Below are positions 45,789-55,534 of a DNA stretch of 64,000 nucleotides, piece by piece. Position 1 is the stretch's first letter; each line of letters opens with the position of its first letter. This stretch comes from an uncultured Maribacter sp. (lineage in GTDB: Bacteria > Bacteroidota > Bacteroidia > Flavobacteriales > Flavobacteriaceae), in assembly GCF_947495965.1 (NCBI RefSeq), contig NZ_CANMBB010000006.1, positions 62,001-126,000 on the forward strand. Direction: 5' to 3'. The notes under the pieces were generated by a model. The model had not been told where the DNA came from. It worked only from the letters and a program-made list of their open reading frames with translations, and did not search any database. The position numbers were made by a program, and so were the translations under genes.

Positions 45789-46232
45789 TTGAAAAGAATA
45801 AAAGAGTATTATTTTTACAAAAAACCCCTTCATATTATTAGTTATGATTTTGGGGATTTTTACTTATACGATACTTTCATTGTTGGTGAGATAAAAGAAG
45901 ATGTTGTTATTTCTTGGGAAGCGCAAGGAAAAACTTTAGTAGAGGAATTTCAAAGTATTTATGGAGATAAGGCAAAAGAAGTAATTTACATTAGCCACCG
46001 TATTAATGATTACTCTGTAGTCCCTTCTGATTGGTTAAAATTTAAAAAATTTAACGCTAAAATTAAAGGTTACGCCATAGTTAGTTATACAAAAAGAGGC
46101 TATTTTAATGGTATGTTAGAAAAAGTTTTTGTTCCAACCACGTTAAGAACTTTTACTTCTTTAAAAGAGGCTTTAGGGTGGGCTAAAGCCTCAGAAAAAA
46201 TAACTATAAACGAGTCTTCTTACTTATTATAA
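45789..46232 (+). CDS. hypothetical protein, possibly SpoIIAA/STAS-like
   Basis: 147 residues from a TTG at 45789; no ATG exists in the first two-thirds of the frame. The product is a mixed alpha/beta protein without signal peptide: strands PLHIISYDFGDFYLYD and VVISWEAQG, helix TLVEEFQSIYGDKA, late FTSLKEALGWAKAS. The layout resembles the STAS-like fold of SpoIIAA-type proteins, but no active-site motif supports it. Its last codon ends 11 bases from the convergent alpha-2-macroglobulin stop. Function unknown; the start is uncertain. Confidence 0.55.
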   Translation: MKRIKEYYFYKKPLHIISYDFGDFYLYDTFIVGEIKEDVVISWEAQGKTLVEEFQSIYGDKAKEVIYISHRINDYSVVPSDWLKFKKFNAKIKGYAIVSYTKRGYFNGMLEKVFVPTTLRTFTSLKEALGWAKASEKITINESSYLL

Positions 46233-46243
46233 TACTCTAATTA

Positions 46244-49200
46244 TTACTGCACAACCTTTACCCATTGGCCTTTAGTGCGCACCATATAATCATTATTATA
46301 CATAGCTTCTGCTTGTACTCCAGGTAAATAATAAGTTCCTAAATAGGATGCGTTTAACAATACTCTAAACGTTTTGCTCTCTTTAGGTTTCATATCAAAA
46401 TAAAAATTAGCCCTGTCATCTCTAATATCAGTATGGGTTACATTATTCTCTGCAAAACTTCCAAAATCTGTAAATCTTGTATTTACAATTTCCCAACCAC
46501 TTGGAAATATTTGAGACATTGCCATATCATTTAATTTAGCGGTAGATGTATTGGTAATGGTAACCTCAGCAACAAAATCTGTTCCTTGCTGTATTTCTGC
46601 TATTTCTAATGTAGACCCATTTCTATTTTTATACACCACATTTGCATTAAGGTTTTGCGTTATTACTTTTTCTTGGCCAACAGGCAAAATTCCATTTGTA
46701 ATTAAACTAACATAAACTGCATTATCCTCTTTGTTTTTAATGGTTACTGTATTTGCTCCTTTTTTAATTTCAAAATTCCTATTTACTAATGTTTTAGAAG
46801 TACTAATTTTATCTGATTTTCCGTTTACAGAAATACTTGTACTAATACCTTTACCACCTACCATGTCGGCAAATTTTGCCATACTTAATAAACTATAAGC
46901 TGTTTCTTGTGTGCTTAACCATTCTTTTTCTGCTAACACACCAGCTATTTCTTTTGCTAGTTGTTGCGCTTTTACTTTGTCTTGTACTAAAACAACCGTT
47001 TCTAAAGCCATTGCTTTATTACGTAAAGCAGAACCATAAGTGTAGTATGAATTTTTTCTTTTAACAAAATCCCATTTAGCCTTTAATAATAAGTCTTTAG
47101 CAACTTTGCTTTGCCCTATTTGGGCATAGGCTGCTGCTAGTTTAAAGTAAGTATCATTAGACAATTCTTTTGTTTCTCGTAGTCTGTTCATAGATGCGAT
47201 ATCTGCATTTCCAGAAAGAGCCAAAGTATATAAACGATACGCTTGTGCTAAGGAAGAACTTGTGTTTCCAGAACGCCACTGTTTTGCTATTTGTTTTTGA
47301 TAATCTACCCAACTAGATTTAAACCCTATAGGCAATACATAACCTCTTTTTTCTGCTTCTAGTAAAAAATGCCCTGCATAAGTTGTTCCCCAATCATTAG
47401 CTTGCTTTTGTCCTGGCCAGTAGCCTAAACCTCCGTTAGCTAATTGGAACCCTCCTAATCTTTTAATAGCACTTTCTATATTTTGCTGAATTCTTTTTTT
47501 CTTATTAGAAGTAACATCAAAAATAGAAGTTAAAAATAACTGCGGAAAAGCTCCAGAAGTAGTCTGTTCTACACAACCATGAGGATAGCGAATAAGTTGC
47601 TGCATACGCCCATTAAAATTCATTGCTGGTAAGGTAGAAAACTCTACATCTAAAGAGTTGCTTCCGTTTATTCCAAAAGATTCTATAGAAATTGTTTTTT
47701 CTGCATTGGCCTCTAGAATAATAGCCTCTGTATTAGAAGTCATTGGATTAGGGTTTACCACATCTATAGGAATTTCAAAAGATGCTTTTTCGCCATTACC
47801 AGATGCTTCAACCACTACCTTTCCTATACCTTTAAAGTCGGATACATTTAGGGTAAAATATGCCATCTTCTCCTCTGGTTCTGAAAAACTTAAAGATTGA
47901 GATGCTCCGCCTTCTACGGTAAATGCTTTGTCTTGTTTTATTTTTAAAGTAACATTTTTAATTTTCTTTTCCATAGCAAATACGGTAACAGGCAATGTTA
48001 CTTTTTCGCCTGATGTAATTTTCCTTGGCAAAGAAGCCAATATCATTAATGGTTTACGTACAGGAGTTGTTTTTTCTGCAATACCATAAGCTTCTTTAGT
48101 TACATCACCAGCTACTACCATAGTACGCACAGAACCTACATATTTTGGGATTTTAATTTTATGCGATTTGGATTTTCCTGCTTTTAACTCAAACGGACCT
48201 AAATGAACCACCATAGGTTCAAACCTATTAGCTTTCTTATTTTTTGCGCCAGCTAACTCATCATCTCCACCAATTGCAAAAACCTGATTTACTTTGCCTC
48301 CAAAAGCCCCAATAACATCATCATAAACATCCCAAGTCTTTACACCTAATGCTTCTTTAGCATAAAAGGTGTTCCAAGGATTTGGAGTTTTAAATCTTGT
48401 TAAATCTAATAATCCTTCATCTACAATAGCAATACTATAAGTCATAGCTTTTCCTTTGTTTTCTTTTACCGTTACTTTTATTTCTTCTTCTGGTCTAAGA
48501 ACATCTGGCATAGAAACTACTGGCTCTAACTTTGTTTCTGGGTTTTCTACTGCTATTGGTACCAAACCATATAAACGAATAGGATTGTCATTTAATGTGC
48601 TTGCATGTGGTTGTAATAGGGTAATATGAATAAATACATTTGGTGTATATAATTCTGTTATAGGCAAGATAAATTTTGTTTCTTCTTTGGTTGTTTCTAC
48701 CCAAAGAGATTCTAAAACTTCGCTTCCATTTTCTACAGTAACTAAAGCTCTACCTCCTTCTGAACTCGGGAAAGAAATCGTAGCATTCTCGCCAACATTA
48801 TAATTTTCTTTATCCGCTGAAAAAGACAACATAGTAGCTGCAGATGGGTCGTTCTTTTTAGATTTTCCTGCCCAACCTGGCCAGTCTACGTATACTGCTT
48901 TACCTGTTGCATGGCCGCCTTTGGTATCTTCTACACGTACTAAATAACGCCCCCAGTCTGGGTACTTCAATTCAAACTCAAAACTACCTTTTCCATTAGA
49001 GCTAGTACTTATTGTTTTAGAAAAAATTTCTTCTCTATACTGGCTACTACTATATGAGGATAAGTTATCTGCAGAAGTATCCCACCACCATCTCCAGTTT
49101 ACTTTATGGATGGTAACTTTGAGGTTCTTAGCTGCTTTTGGTTTTCCATTTTCATCTACAGAAACTACCTCAAATTTATGCTTAACATCAGTTAAAAGCA

Positions 49201-51760
49201 TTCCTCTTCTTTTATCTCCTTTAGGGGCATTTAATCCAACATACGTACTATAAGGAGAGTATTGCTTTGTAAAAACATCTGTACTAAAATCTCCTCCATT
49301 TTCATACACTTTAGTAATAAATGCAGCATTTAGCATTCCTGGAGCTTTTGCTGTTACTTGCGGATTAACATTGAATTTTGCTTTTCCTTCTGCATTAATC
49401 TTACCATTAAAAACTACTTGCTCTTCGCTAGAAAAACTACGTGAAGGATCATCAAAAACATACCCAGGAAAAGTCTTAAAAGTTGTTTTCTTTGCATTAA
49501 ATTTTCCTGTTATATCTGCCTTTAAGTTTTTAGCTATAGCACCATGCAGCCATTTTACTTCTATCTCTCCATCTACTGGAGATTTACTAGACAATACCTC
49601 TTTATCAAAAGCGGTTTTTATTTTTAAACGGTTTGGCTTTATGGTTTCAATTTTTAGAGTCTTTGTAAAAGATGCTCCGCCAACAGATACTTTAGCTAAC
49701 CAATTTCCTGTTACAGCATTCTCATCGGTCTTTAAACTAAAATTGTAAAAATTATTTACGCCATTAGTTTTAACCTCTCTATGTACTATACTATTATAAG
49801 GGTCTAAAAGTTCTAGTTTTACAGGATGGTTTTCTGGTAACTTATTAGCATTATCATTTAGCATAAAAGAAAGATAAATTTTGTCTCCAGGGCGCCAAAC
49901 TCCTCTTTCTGCAAAAATGAATCCTTTTATTCCTTTTTGTAATTGAACACCAGAAACGTTAAACTTACTTACAGAAAGCGCATTACCATCATTAAGTTTG
50001 ATATAATTTTTTTGACCATTACTTTCTACAATTGCAAAAAAGGCTAGTTTATCTGAATCTAAAAATGATATTCCTTTTTCATCTGTAGTAACTTTTCCTA
50101 CTTCTTGTTGTTGGTAATTATAAAAAGTAACTTTTGCGCCAGCAATAGGTTTGGTGCTTACAATATCATTTACGGCAATAAAATAACTTTTATTAAGGCC
50201 TTTTTTTACTGTAACCCCTATATCTGTAGCCAAAACATTTATACCAATTTTTTTATTATAATAATAAGATGTGTTACATGGGTTTTCTCTCTCGGACCAA
50301 TTATAATCATAGTAATAGTCATTATAATAATTTTCAACCCCATCCCAAGAACTATTCTCTTGTTCTTCATCAAAACTATCTGTTGGATCTTCGGCCTCAA
50401 AATTTGTAGAACTACAGGTATATAAACTATACGTTCCTTTATATGTAAATTCTACTCTATAAATTGCGCCTACTTCTGGAGTAATAATGGACTTTAAATC
50501 TAAAGCATGTGCTGTCCATTTTCCATTATTATTAGATAATTTACCTACTAAATCAATCTTTTTAGTAATAATTGGCCTTGCTACGCTTCTTAAATTACCT
50601 TGTCCGTTTATAGAATTGTTTTGTAAAAATTGTAGTATGTTATTTTCATAAATTTTAAGAACAGTAACGTCTACTGCTTTTAAATTTACAGCCTCAAAAT
50701 TAATCTTAAGATTATTAGATGAAGGTAAAATAGTACCGTTAGATAGTAATCTAATTTGTGGTTTTATTTCTTCAAAAGCCACACGTTCTGTAAACTTAGA
50801 TTTTAGTTTATAGCCATCTGCACTTTCAATACCATCAAAAATTTCTAGTAATGCAGTTCCACTCATTTCTTTAGATGGGTATATTTTTAACACATTACCA
50901 TCTACAGAATACTTTGGTTTATCATCGCCTTGTAAAACTATTAAACCTTTAAAGTTTTGGCTTTTTTTAATTGGATCCGAAAAATTTAATACTATAATTT
51001 GATTCTCTGAAGGATCTAAAGTAACATCCAGAATAGTGAAATTATTTTTTCCTGCAATAGAAATTTTATTTTCACCCGCACTTTCTATGTCTAAGGCTTT
51101 TCCTGTCCATGTAACTAAAAGTTCACTATCTTCTTCAAAACGCTGAATGCTGTCTATTGTAAAAGAAAACTGAGTTCCTTCTTTTAAACCACCATCAAAC
51201 TTTGGCGTTATTTTTTTTCCTTTATGTGTAATACTTACTAAGGTTTTAGCATTTTCTAAAGAAAGAACATCGGAACTTCTTAATTGCCCGTTTATATATT
51301 GGTACTCTTTAGAGTAAGACTGTATTGCATTTGTATAAATATTAAACTGCTGTTTTATTGTTTTTACGCCAAAAGACATTTCTTTTATCTCCTCTGGAGA
51401 ATTAGGTAAAATAGTTTTTAGATCTAACGTAAAAGCATAGTCTGTATCTTGTTTAAATGCTTTCTCTGGTACAAAAGCAATTGTCTTGTTATCTAAGGCT
51501 ATTACTTTACCTGCTACTTTAGGAGAAACTTTAAATAAACTTTTATCTAACCCTAACCCGTTCTCCCAACCTTCTATTGGGGAATTAAATACGACTCTAA
51601 CATCTGATTTAACAGAAATTATTCCATGACTTACTTCAGAAATGTAATCTTGATACTTACTTAAATCATCAAAAGTATCCGAGGCATTTTTTTGCTTAGA
51701 ATTACAACTTATTAAAACAATAAAAAAAAAGAAAAGATAAAAAATAGACTTACTATTCAT
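46244..51760 (-). CDS. bacterial alpha-2-macroglobulin, thioester-containing lipoprotein
   Basis: 1838 residues. The lipoprotein signal ends LISC (Cys19). Many immunoglobulin-like MG domains follow; LQKGIKGFIFAERGVWRPGDKIYLSFML (about 625-650) is the MG2 region. The thioester motif GCVEQ lies near residue 1396 (YPHGCVEQTTS), with intact Cys and Gln, followed by an alpha-helical thioester domain (WGTTYAGHFLLEAEKRGY) and C-terminal beta domains. Such proteins trap proteases that breach the envelope. In proteobacteria the gene is paired with pbpC; here pbpC is on the same strand 1.6 kb downstream with three small genes between. Confidence 0.93.
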   Translation of the reverse strand: MNSKSIFYLFFFFIVLISCNSKQKNASDTFDDLSKYQDYISEVSHGIISVKSDVRVVFNSPIEGWENGLGLDKSLFKVSPKVAGKVIALDNKTIAFVPEKAFKQDTDYAFTLDLKTILPNSPEEIKEMSFGVKTIKQQFNIYTNAIQSYSKEYQYINGQLRSSDVLSLENAKTLVSITHKGKKITPKFDGGLKEGTQFSFTIDSIQRFEEDSELLVTWTGKALDIESAGENKISIAGKNNFTILDVTLDPSENQIIVLNFSDPIKKSQNFKGLIVLQGDDKPKYSVDGNVLKIYPSKEMSGTALLEIFDGIESADGYKLKSKFTERVAFEEIKPQIRLLSNGTILPSSNNLKINFEAVNLKAVDVTVLKIYENNILQFLQNNSINGQGNLRSVARPIITKKIDLVGKLSNNNGKWTAHALDLKSIITPEVGAIYRVEFTYKGTYSLYTCSSTNFEAEDPTDSFDEEQENSSWDGVENYYNDYYYDYNWSERENPCNTSYYYNKKIGINVLATDIGVTVKKGLNKSYFIAVNDIVSTKPIAGAKVTFYNYQQQEVGKVTTDEKGISFLDSDKLAFFAIVESNGQKNYIKLNDGNALSVSKFNVSGVQLQKGIKGFIFAERGVWRPGDKIYLSFMLNDNANKLPENHPVKLELLDPYNSIVHREVKTNGVNNFYNFSLKTDENAVTGNWLAKVSVGGASFTKTLKIETIKPNRLKIKTAFDKEVLSSKSPVDGEIEVKWLHGAIAKNLKADITGKFNAKKTTFKTFPGYVFDDPSRSFSSEEQVVFNGKINAEGKAKFNVNPQVTAKAPGMLNAAFITKVYENGGDFSTDVFTKQYSPYSTYVGLNAPKGDKRRGMLLTDVKHKFEVVSVDENGKPKAAKNLKVTIHKVNWRWWWDTSADNLSSYSSSQYREEIFSKTISTSSNGKGSFEFELKYPDWGRYLVRVEDTKGGHATGKAVYVDWPGWAGKSKKNDPSAATMLSFSADKENYNVGENATISFPSSEGGRALVTVENGSEVLESLWVETTKEETKFILPITELYTPNVFIHITLLQPHASTLNDNPIRLYGLVPIAVENPETKLEPVVSMPDVLRPEEEIKVTVKENKGKAMTYSIAIVDEGLLDLTRFKTPNPWNTFYAKEALGVKTWDVYDDVIGAFGGKVNQVFAIGGDDELAGAKNKKANRFEPMVVHLGPFELKAGKSKSHKIKIPKYVGSVRTMVVAGDVTKEAYGIAEKTTPVRKPLMILASLPRKITSGEKVTLPVTVFAMEKKIKNVTLKIKQDKAFTVEGGASQSLSFSEPEEKMAYFTLNVSDFKGIGKVVVEASGNGEKASFEIPIDVVNPNPMTSNTEAIILEANAEKTISIESFGINGSNSLDVEFSTLPAMNFNGRMQQLIRYPHGCVEQTTSGAFPQLFLTSIFDVTSNKKKRIQQNIESAIKRLGGFQLANGGLGYWPGQKQANDWGTTYAGHFLLEAEKRGYVLPIGFKSSWVDYQKQIAKQWRSGNTSSSLAQAYRLYTLALSGNADIASMNRLRETKELSNDTYFKLAAAYAQIGQSKVAKDLLLKAKWDFVKRKNSYYTYGSALRNKAMALETVVLVQDKVKAQQLAKEIAGVLAEKEWLSTQETAYSLLSMAKFADMVGGKGISTSISVNGKSDKISTSKTLVNRNFEIKKGANTVTIKNKEDNAVYVSLITNGILPVGQEKVITQNLNANVVYKNRNGSTLEIAEIQQGTDFVAEVTITNTSTAKLNDMAMSQIFPSGWEIVNTRFTDFGSFAENNVTHTDIRDDRANFYFDMKPKESKTFRVLLNASYLGTYYLPGVQAEAMYNNDYMVRTKGQWVKVVQ

Positions 51761-52061
51761 GGAATTTTATTTTATGTAAAAGTAACGCAGTTTATAACAC
51801 ATTACATCCCTGTTTTCATTGAAAAACAAAGAAAACTTACAAATGAAGAAACGCTTTTATTGTCCGAAAAATTATACACTTTATCTAAAAAGAAGTATTT
51901 CATCGAAAAAATGTAAATTTTAATAGAACCAATACAATAATTCTTTAATATTACAACCGTTAATAGTTTCCCCTTATTAACATAGAACTTAAGAAATCCC
52001 CTTTCTTAATAATAGTACCTACTTCTGTTAGAGAACAACCTACTTACAAATAGAACATTAT
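51761..52061. other. AT-rich divergent intergenic region
   Basis: 301 bases between the alpha-2-macroglobulin gene and the CAP lipoprotein gene. It must hold both promoters. I see no hairpin, repeat or convincing TTG-TAnnTTTG pair. A 26-codon frame at 51844 lacks features and was not called. Confidence 0.4.
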
Positions 52062-52538
52062 ATGAAAATGAGTATGCAAAAAGCATTCTTAGTTTTATTT
52101 GTATTTGTGGCTTTCTCTTGCACAAAAGAAACCACCGAGGATACAAACTTTATAGAAGCTAAGAACGTTAAAGAAATAGAAGAGGAACTACTTTCTATTG
52201 TTAATGAATATAGAGTAGAGCAGGGCCAAACATTACTTACGTATAGTAGCGTGGCACATGAACAAGCTAATAAACATAATGATTATATGATTTCTAAAGG
52301 AAACATAAGTCATGACAATTTTAGTTCTAGAGCTACCGCTATATCTACAGAGTTAGAAGTAGAATACGTGGCCGAAAATGTAGCAAAAGATTACAAAACT
52401 GCTAATGAAGCCTTTAAAGGATGGCTTGGTAGTTCTAGCCATAAAAAAACTATGGAAGGAGAATTTACACATACAGCGGTGAGTGTAAAAAAAGATACAA
52501 ATAACAATTTGTTTTATACACAACTCTTCTTTAGGTAA
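52062..52538 (+). CDS. CAP-domain (SCP-like) lipoprotein
   Basis: 158 residues. Signal with lipobox VAFSC (Cys20). The CAP domain (about 45-158) shows LLSIVNEYRVEQGQTLLTYS, AHEQANKHNDYMISKGNISHDNF (the conserved His and SH-D motif), ENVAKDYKT and the late GWLGSSSHKKTMEGEFTHTAV. Family members (PR-1, SCP, YkwD) bind lipids or act in the envelope; the bacterial role is unclear. It stands alone: divergent from the macroglobulin gene and closed by a terminator at 52623. Confidence 0.9.
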   Translation: MKMSMQKAFLVLFVFVAFSCTKETTEDTNFIEAKNVKEIEEELLSIVNEYRVEQGQTLLTYSSVAHEQANKHNDYMISKGNISHDNFSSRATAISTELEVEYVAENVAKDYKTANEAFKGWLGSSSHKKTMEGEFTHTAVSVKKDTNNNLFYTQLFFR

Positions 52539-52622
52539 AGAAAGTAATGAAACCTGTGGCAAGCCTCAGAGCATTTAAATCTTGATTATAGAGTAAAGAC
52601 ATTTTGTTTTATTAATTTTATA

Positions 52623-52650
52623 ACATCAGCATATTGCTGGTGTTTTTTTA
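52623..52650 (+). terminator. terminator of the CAP lipoprotein gene
   Basis: An 8-bp stem with one G-T pair (ACATCAGC/GCTGGTGT) and seven T. It ends 25 bases before the haaO start. Confidence 0.75.
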
Positions 52651-52674
52651 TTTCTAATATTTAAAATTTACAAA

Positions 52675-53214
52675 ATGCCTATACAAGCTCCTTTTAATCT
52701 TACTAAATGGATATCTGAAAACAGAGAGTTACTAAAACCACCTGTTGGAAACAAAAACCTATATAAAGATGCAGGAGATTATATTGTAATGATTGTTGCT
52801 GGTCCAAACGCAAGAAAGGACTACCACTACAACGAAACTGAAGAATTATTTTATCAGCTAGAAGGAAATATAGAAGTACATATACAAGAAGATGGTGAAA
52901 AGAAAACCATGAAGCTTGGCCCAGGAGACATGTATTTACATCCTGCAAAAGTACCGCATTCTCCAGTACGTCATGAAAACTCTATAGGGTTAGTCATTGA
53001 GCGTAAAAGAGCTGACTTAGAGGCCGAAGATGGCTTATTATGGTTTTGCGATAATTGCAATCATAAATTATATGAAACCTATTTTAAGTTACATAATATT
53101 GAAAAAGATTTTCTAAAACATTTTAAACACTTTTACGGCTCTCCAGAGCTGCTTACCTGTGCTAATTGTGGAACAAAAATGCCTGTTGATGAACGATTTA
53201 CTAAAGAAGAATAA
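52675..53214 (+). CDS. haaO: 3-hydroxyanthranilate 3,4-dioxygenase
   Basis: 179 residues. It opens the ring of 3-hydroxyanthranilate toward quinolinate in tryptophan breakdown or de novo NAD synthesis. The cupin iron ligands are His51, Glu57 (HYNETEE) and His95 (KVPHSP); a rubredoxin-like second iron site uses Cys125, Cys128, Cys162 and Cys165 (CDNC and CANC), as in bacterial HaaO. Length fits. Kynurenine 3-monooxygenase and kynureninase are not in the window, and the tryptophan dioxygenase-family gene is 42 kb away. The DUF1304 gene starts directly after its stop. Confidence 0.95.
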   Translation: MPIQAPFNLTKWISENRELLKPPVGNKNLYKDAGDYIVMIVAGPNARKDYHYNETEELFYQLEGNIEVHIQEDGEKKTMKLGPGDMYLHPAKVPHSPVRHENSIGLVIERKRADLEAEDGLLWFCDNCNHKLYETYFKLHNIEKDFLKHFKHFYGSPELLTCANCGTKMPVDERFTKEE

Positions 53215-53586
53215 ATGGATATCATTGCAAAAATTTTAATAGGGATAATTGCATTTTTACATTTCTACTTTTTATGGTTAGAAATGTTTGCTTGGACTAC
53301 TAAAGGAAGAAAAGTTTTTAAAAATTTTCCGCCAGATTTATTTGAACCTACTAAGTCTATGGCTGCAAATCAAGGGCTTTATAATGGTTTCTTAGCCTCT
53401 GGCCTTGTATGGACATTCTTAATCTCTAATGTACAATGGTCTACCAATATTGCCATTTTCTTTTTAAGTTGTGTTGCAATTGCTGGTATTTATGGAGCAA
53501 TATCCGTAAGTAAAAAAATATTCTACATACAAGCGCTTCCTGCAATTATTGCAATACTCTTATTAGTAATAAAGCGGTTTTTATAA
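53215..53586 (+). CDS. DUF1304 membrane protein
   Basis: 123 residues with four hydrophobic segments (about 3-25, 60-78, 81-100 and 104-121). IIAFLHFYFLWLEMFAWTT followed by AANQGLYNGFLASGLVW is the DUF1304 pattern, small bacterial membrane proteins of unknown function. The ATG touches the haaO stop (TAAATG), so the two are translated together. No known link to kynurenine metabolism; gene pairing alone suggests one or is chance. Confidence 0.85.
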   Translation: MDIIAKILIGIIAFLHFYFLWLEMFAWTTKGRKVFKNFPPDLFEPTKSMAANQGLYNGFLASGLVWTFLISNVQWSTNIAIFFLSCVAIAGIYGAISVSKKIFYIQALPAIIAILLLVIKRFL

Positions 53587-53624
53587 CTAAAAAATTAACT
53601 GTTAGGATTAATCAGTTTTATTTG

Positions 53625-53632
53625 TAAATTTG
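53625..53632 (+). promoter_or_regulatory. TAAATTTG -7 box before the ALDH gene
   Basis: Exact TAnnTTTG 37 bases before the ATG at 53670. No clear TTG at the usual spacing. Confidence 0.5.
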
Positions 53633-53669
53633 CTAAAAATTTAACAAATAGTATTCAAAAAGTTATAAA

Positions 53670-55220
53670 ATGTCAAAAATTGCATCATTCGGAATACAAG
53701 AAGCACTTAAAGAATTAGGTGTTACTGAAATCAATGAAGGAACATCTACTGGTTCTAATAACTTCTCTAATGGGGAAATTATAGAGTCTTATTCTCCTGT
53801 TGATGGTAAATTAATTGGTAAAGTAAAAACCTCAACCAAAGAAGACTATAATAAAGTGATGCAAACTGCAACAGTTGCATTTAAAGAATGGAAAACAAAA
53901 CCTGCTCCACTTAGAGGGGAAATTGTTCGCCAATTTGGAGAAAAGTTAAGAGAAAAAAAAGAAGCTTTAGGAAAACTTGTTTCCTATGAAATGGGAAAAA
54001 GTTACCAAGAAGGTTTAGGTGAGGTTCAAGAAATGATAGACATTTGTGATTTTGCAGTTGGTTTATCTCGTCAATTACATGGTTTAACTATGCATTCTGA
54101 ACGTCCAGGACACAGAATGTATGAGCAATACCATCCGCTTGGAGTTGTTGGTATTATTTCGGCTTTTAATTTTCCTGTTGCTGTTTGGGCATGGAACACT
54201 GCACTTGCATGGATTTGCGGAGATGTTTGTGTTTGGAAACCTTCTGAAAAGGCTCCAATTTGTGGCATAGCGTGCCAAAATATTGCTGCTGATGTTTTTA
54301 AAGCTAATGGACTTCCTGAAGGAATTTGCAATCTAATAAATGGCGATTATAAAGTAGGCGAAATGCTAACTAAAGATTCTAGAATTCCTTTAGTTTCTGC
54401 TACAGGTTCTACAAGAATGGGTAAAATTGTAGCACAAGAAGTTGCTGCTCGTTTAGGAAAATCTTTATTAGAGTTAGGAGGAAATAATGCTATAATTGTT
54501 ACCCCAGATGCAGATGTTAAAATGACGGTTATTGGTGCCGTTTTTGGAGCCGTAGGTACTGCAGGACAACGTTGTACATCTACAAGAAGGTTAATTATAC
54601 ATGAAAGCATGTATAACACTGTAAAAGATGCCATAGTAAAAGCCTATGGACAATTAAAAATTGGTAACCCATTAGATGAAACTAACCATGTTGGTCCAGT
54701 AATAGATAAAGATGCAGTTAAAATGTATGAAAATGCATTAAAACAAGTGGTTGCAGAAGGTGGTAACATACTAGTAGAAGGCGGTGTACTTTCTGGAGAA
54801 GGATACGAATCTGGCTGTTATGTAAAACCTGCAATTGCAGAAGCACAACCACATTATAAAATTGTACAACACGAGACTTTTGCTCCTGTTTTATATTTAT
54901 TAAAATATTCTGGAGACGTGCATAATGCAATAGCTATTCAAAATGACGTAGCGCAAGGGTTAAGTTCTGCTATAATGACTAATAATTTACGTGAAGCAGA
55001 AGCTTTCTTATCTGTACAAGGGTCTGATTGCGGTATTGCTAACGTTAATATAGGTACCTCTGGTGCAGAAATTGGAGGCGCATTTGGTGGTGAAAAAGAA
55101 ACTGGAGGTGGTAGAGAAAGTGGTTCTGACGCTTGGAAAGTATACATGAGACGCCAAACTAATACTATTAACTATACTACAGAATTACCTTTAGCGCAAG
55201 GTATAAAGTTCGATTTATAA
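53670..55220 (+). CDS. aldehyde dehydrogenase, ALDH7 (aminoadipate-semialdehyde) type
   Basis: 516 residues, NAD-dependent. The catalytic Cys is in GTAGQRCTSTRR (about residue 302) and the general base Glu in LLELGGNNAIIV (about 270); FNFPVAVWAWNTALAWICG and VWKPSEKAP are the cofactor-binding segments. GNNA in place of the usual GKNP marks the ALDH7/antiquitin group, which oxidises 2-aminoadipate 6-semialdehyde (piperideine-6-carboxylate) in lysine breakdown. The lysine role is inferred from subfamily; other aldehydes are possible. It has its own promoter box and terminator. The kynurenine gene next door does not need this enzyme. Confidence 0.92.
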   Translation: MSKIASFGIQEALKELGVTEINEGTSTGSNNFSNGEIIESYSPVDGKLIGKVKTSTKEDYNKVMQTATVAFKEWKTKPAPLRGEIVRQFGEKLREKKEALGKLVSYEMGKSYQEGLGEVQEMIDICDFAVGLSRQLHGLTMHSERPGHRMYEQYHPLGVVGIISAFNFPVAVWAWNTALAWICGDVCVWKPSEKAPICGIACQNIAADVFKANGLPEGICNLINGDYKVGEMLTKDSRIPLVSATGSTRMGKIVAQEVAARLGKSLLELGGNNAIIVTPDADVKMTVIGAVFGAVGTAGQRCTSTRRLIIHESMYNTVKDAIVKAYGQLKIGNPLDETNHVGPVIDKDAVKMYENALKQVVAEGGNILVEGGVLSGEGYESGCYVKPAIAEAQPHYKIVQHETFAPVLYLLKYSGDVHNAIAIQNDVAQGLSSAIMTNNLREAEAFLSVQGSDCGIANVNIGTSGAEIGGAFGGEKETGGGRESGSDAWKVYMRRQTNTINYTTELPLAQGIKFDL

Positions 55221-55244
55221 ATAAAAAATAATTCTTTTAGTAAT

Positions 55245-55280
55245 AAAAGCTCTATTGCAATTCTATGTAGTAGGGCTTTT
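55245..55280 (+). terminator. terminator of the ALDH gene
   Basis: AAAAGCTCTA (55245-55254) pairs with TAGGGCTTTT (55271-55280) with one G-T pair, followed by T residues, 24 bases past the stop. Confidence 0.75.
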
Positions 55281-55282
55281 TA

Positions 55283-55368
55283 CTCGATAATCGAGATTTA
55301 AATGCTCCGACGCTTGCGTCGAAATCAATGCTAATTTTTCTTCTAATGCCTCGTGGGCTTGCCCAGAG
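55283..55368. repeat. cluster of three short GC-rich hairpins (REP-like element)
   Basis: In 86 bases stand three self-complementary units: CTCGAT-A-ATCGAG (55283-55295), CGACGC-TT-GCGTCG (55308-55321) and CTC..GGGC-TT-GCCC..GAG (55350-55368). The stretch is clearly richer in G+C than the surrounding DNA. It looks like a dispersed palindromic intergenic repeat rather than a terminator, because no T run follows. Only one copy is in this window. The remaining bases to the OmpA gene (55369-55534) are AT-rich with no recognised signal. Confidence 0.5.
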
Positions 55369-55534
55369 TTAGTTTACTTGTCATTAAAAAATATAAAAAA
55401 AGTATAATTTGTATGTTTATTTAATGTTCTCTAACCGGTAATTAATGGTTACCTCCTTGATTTTTAGACATTCGTAAGATTTTTTTAAGATTTTTTTAAT
55501 ACATTGTAGACTAAACACTAAATGAATATTAACA

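Noticed and set aside
51844-51924. 26-codon frame in the gap before the CAP lipoprotein gene
   Set aside because: Basic, featureless product with no promoter or ribosome site.
55283-55368. Considered as a tRNA or riboswitch because of stacked hairpins
   Set aside because: No cloverleaf, CCA end or T-loop sequence, and no conserved riboswitch core; separate short palindromes fit an intergenic repeat better.
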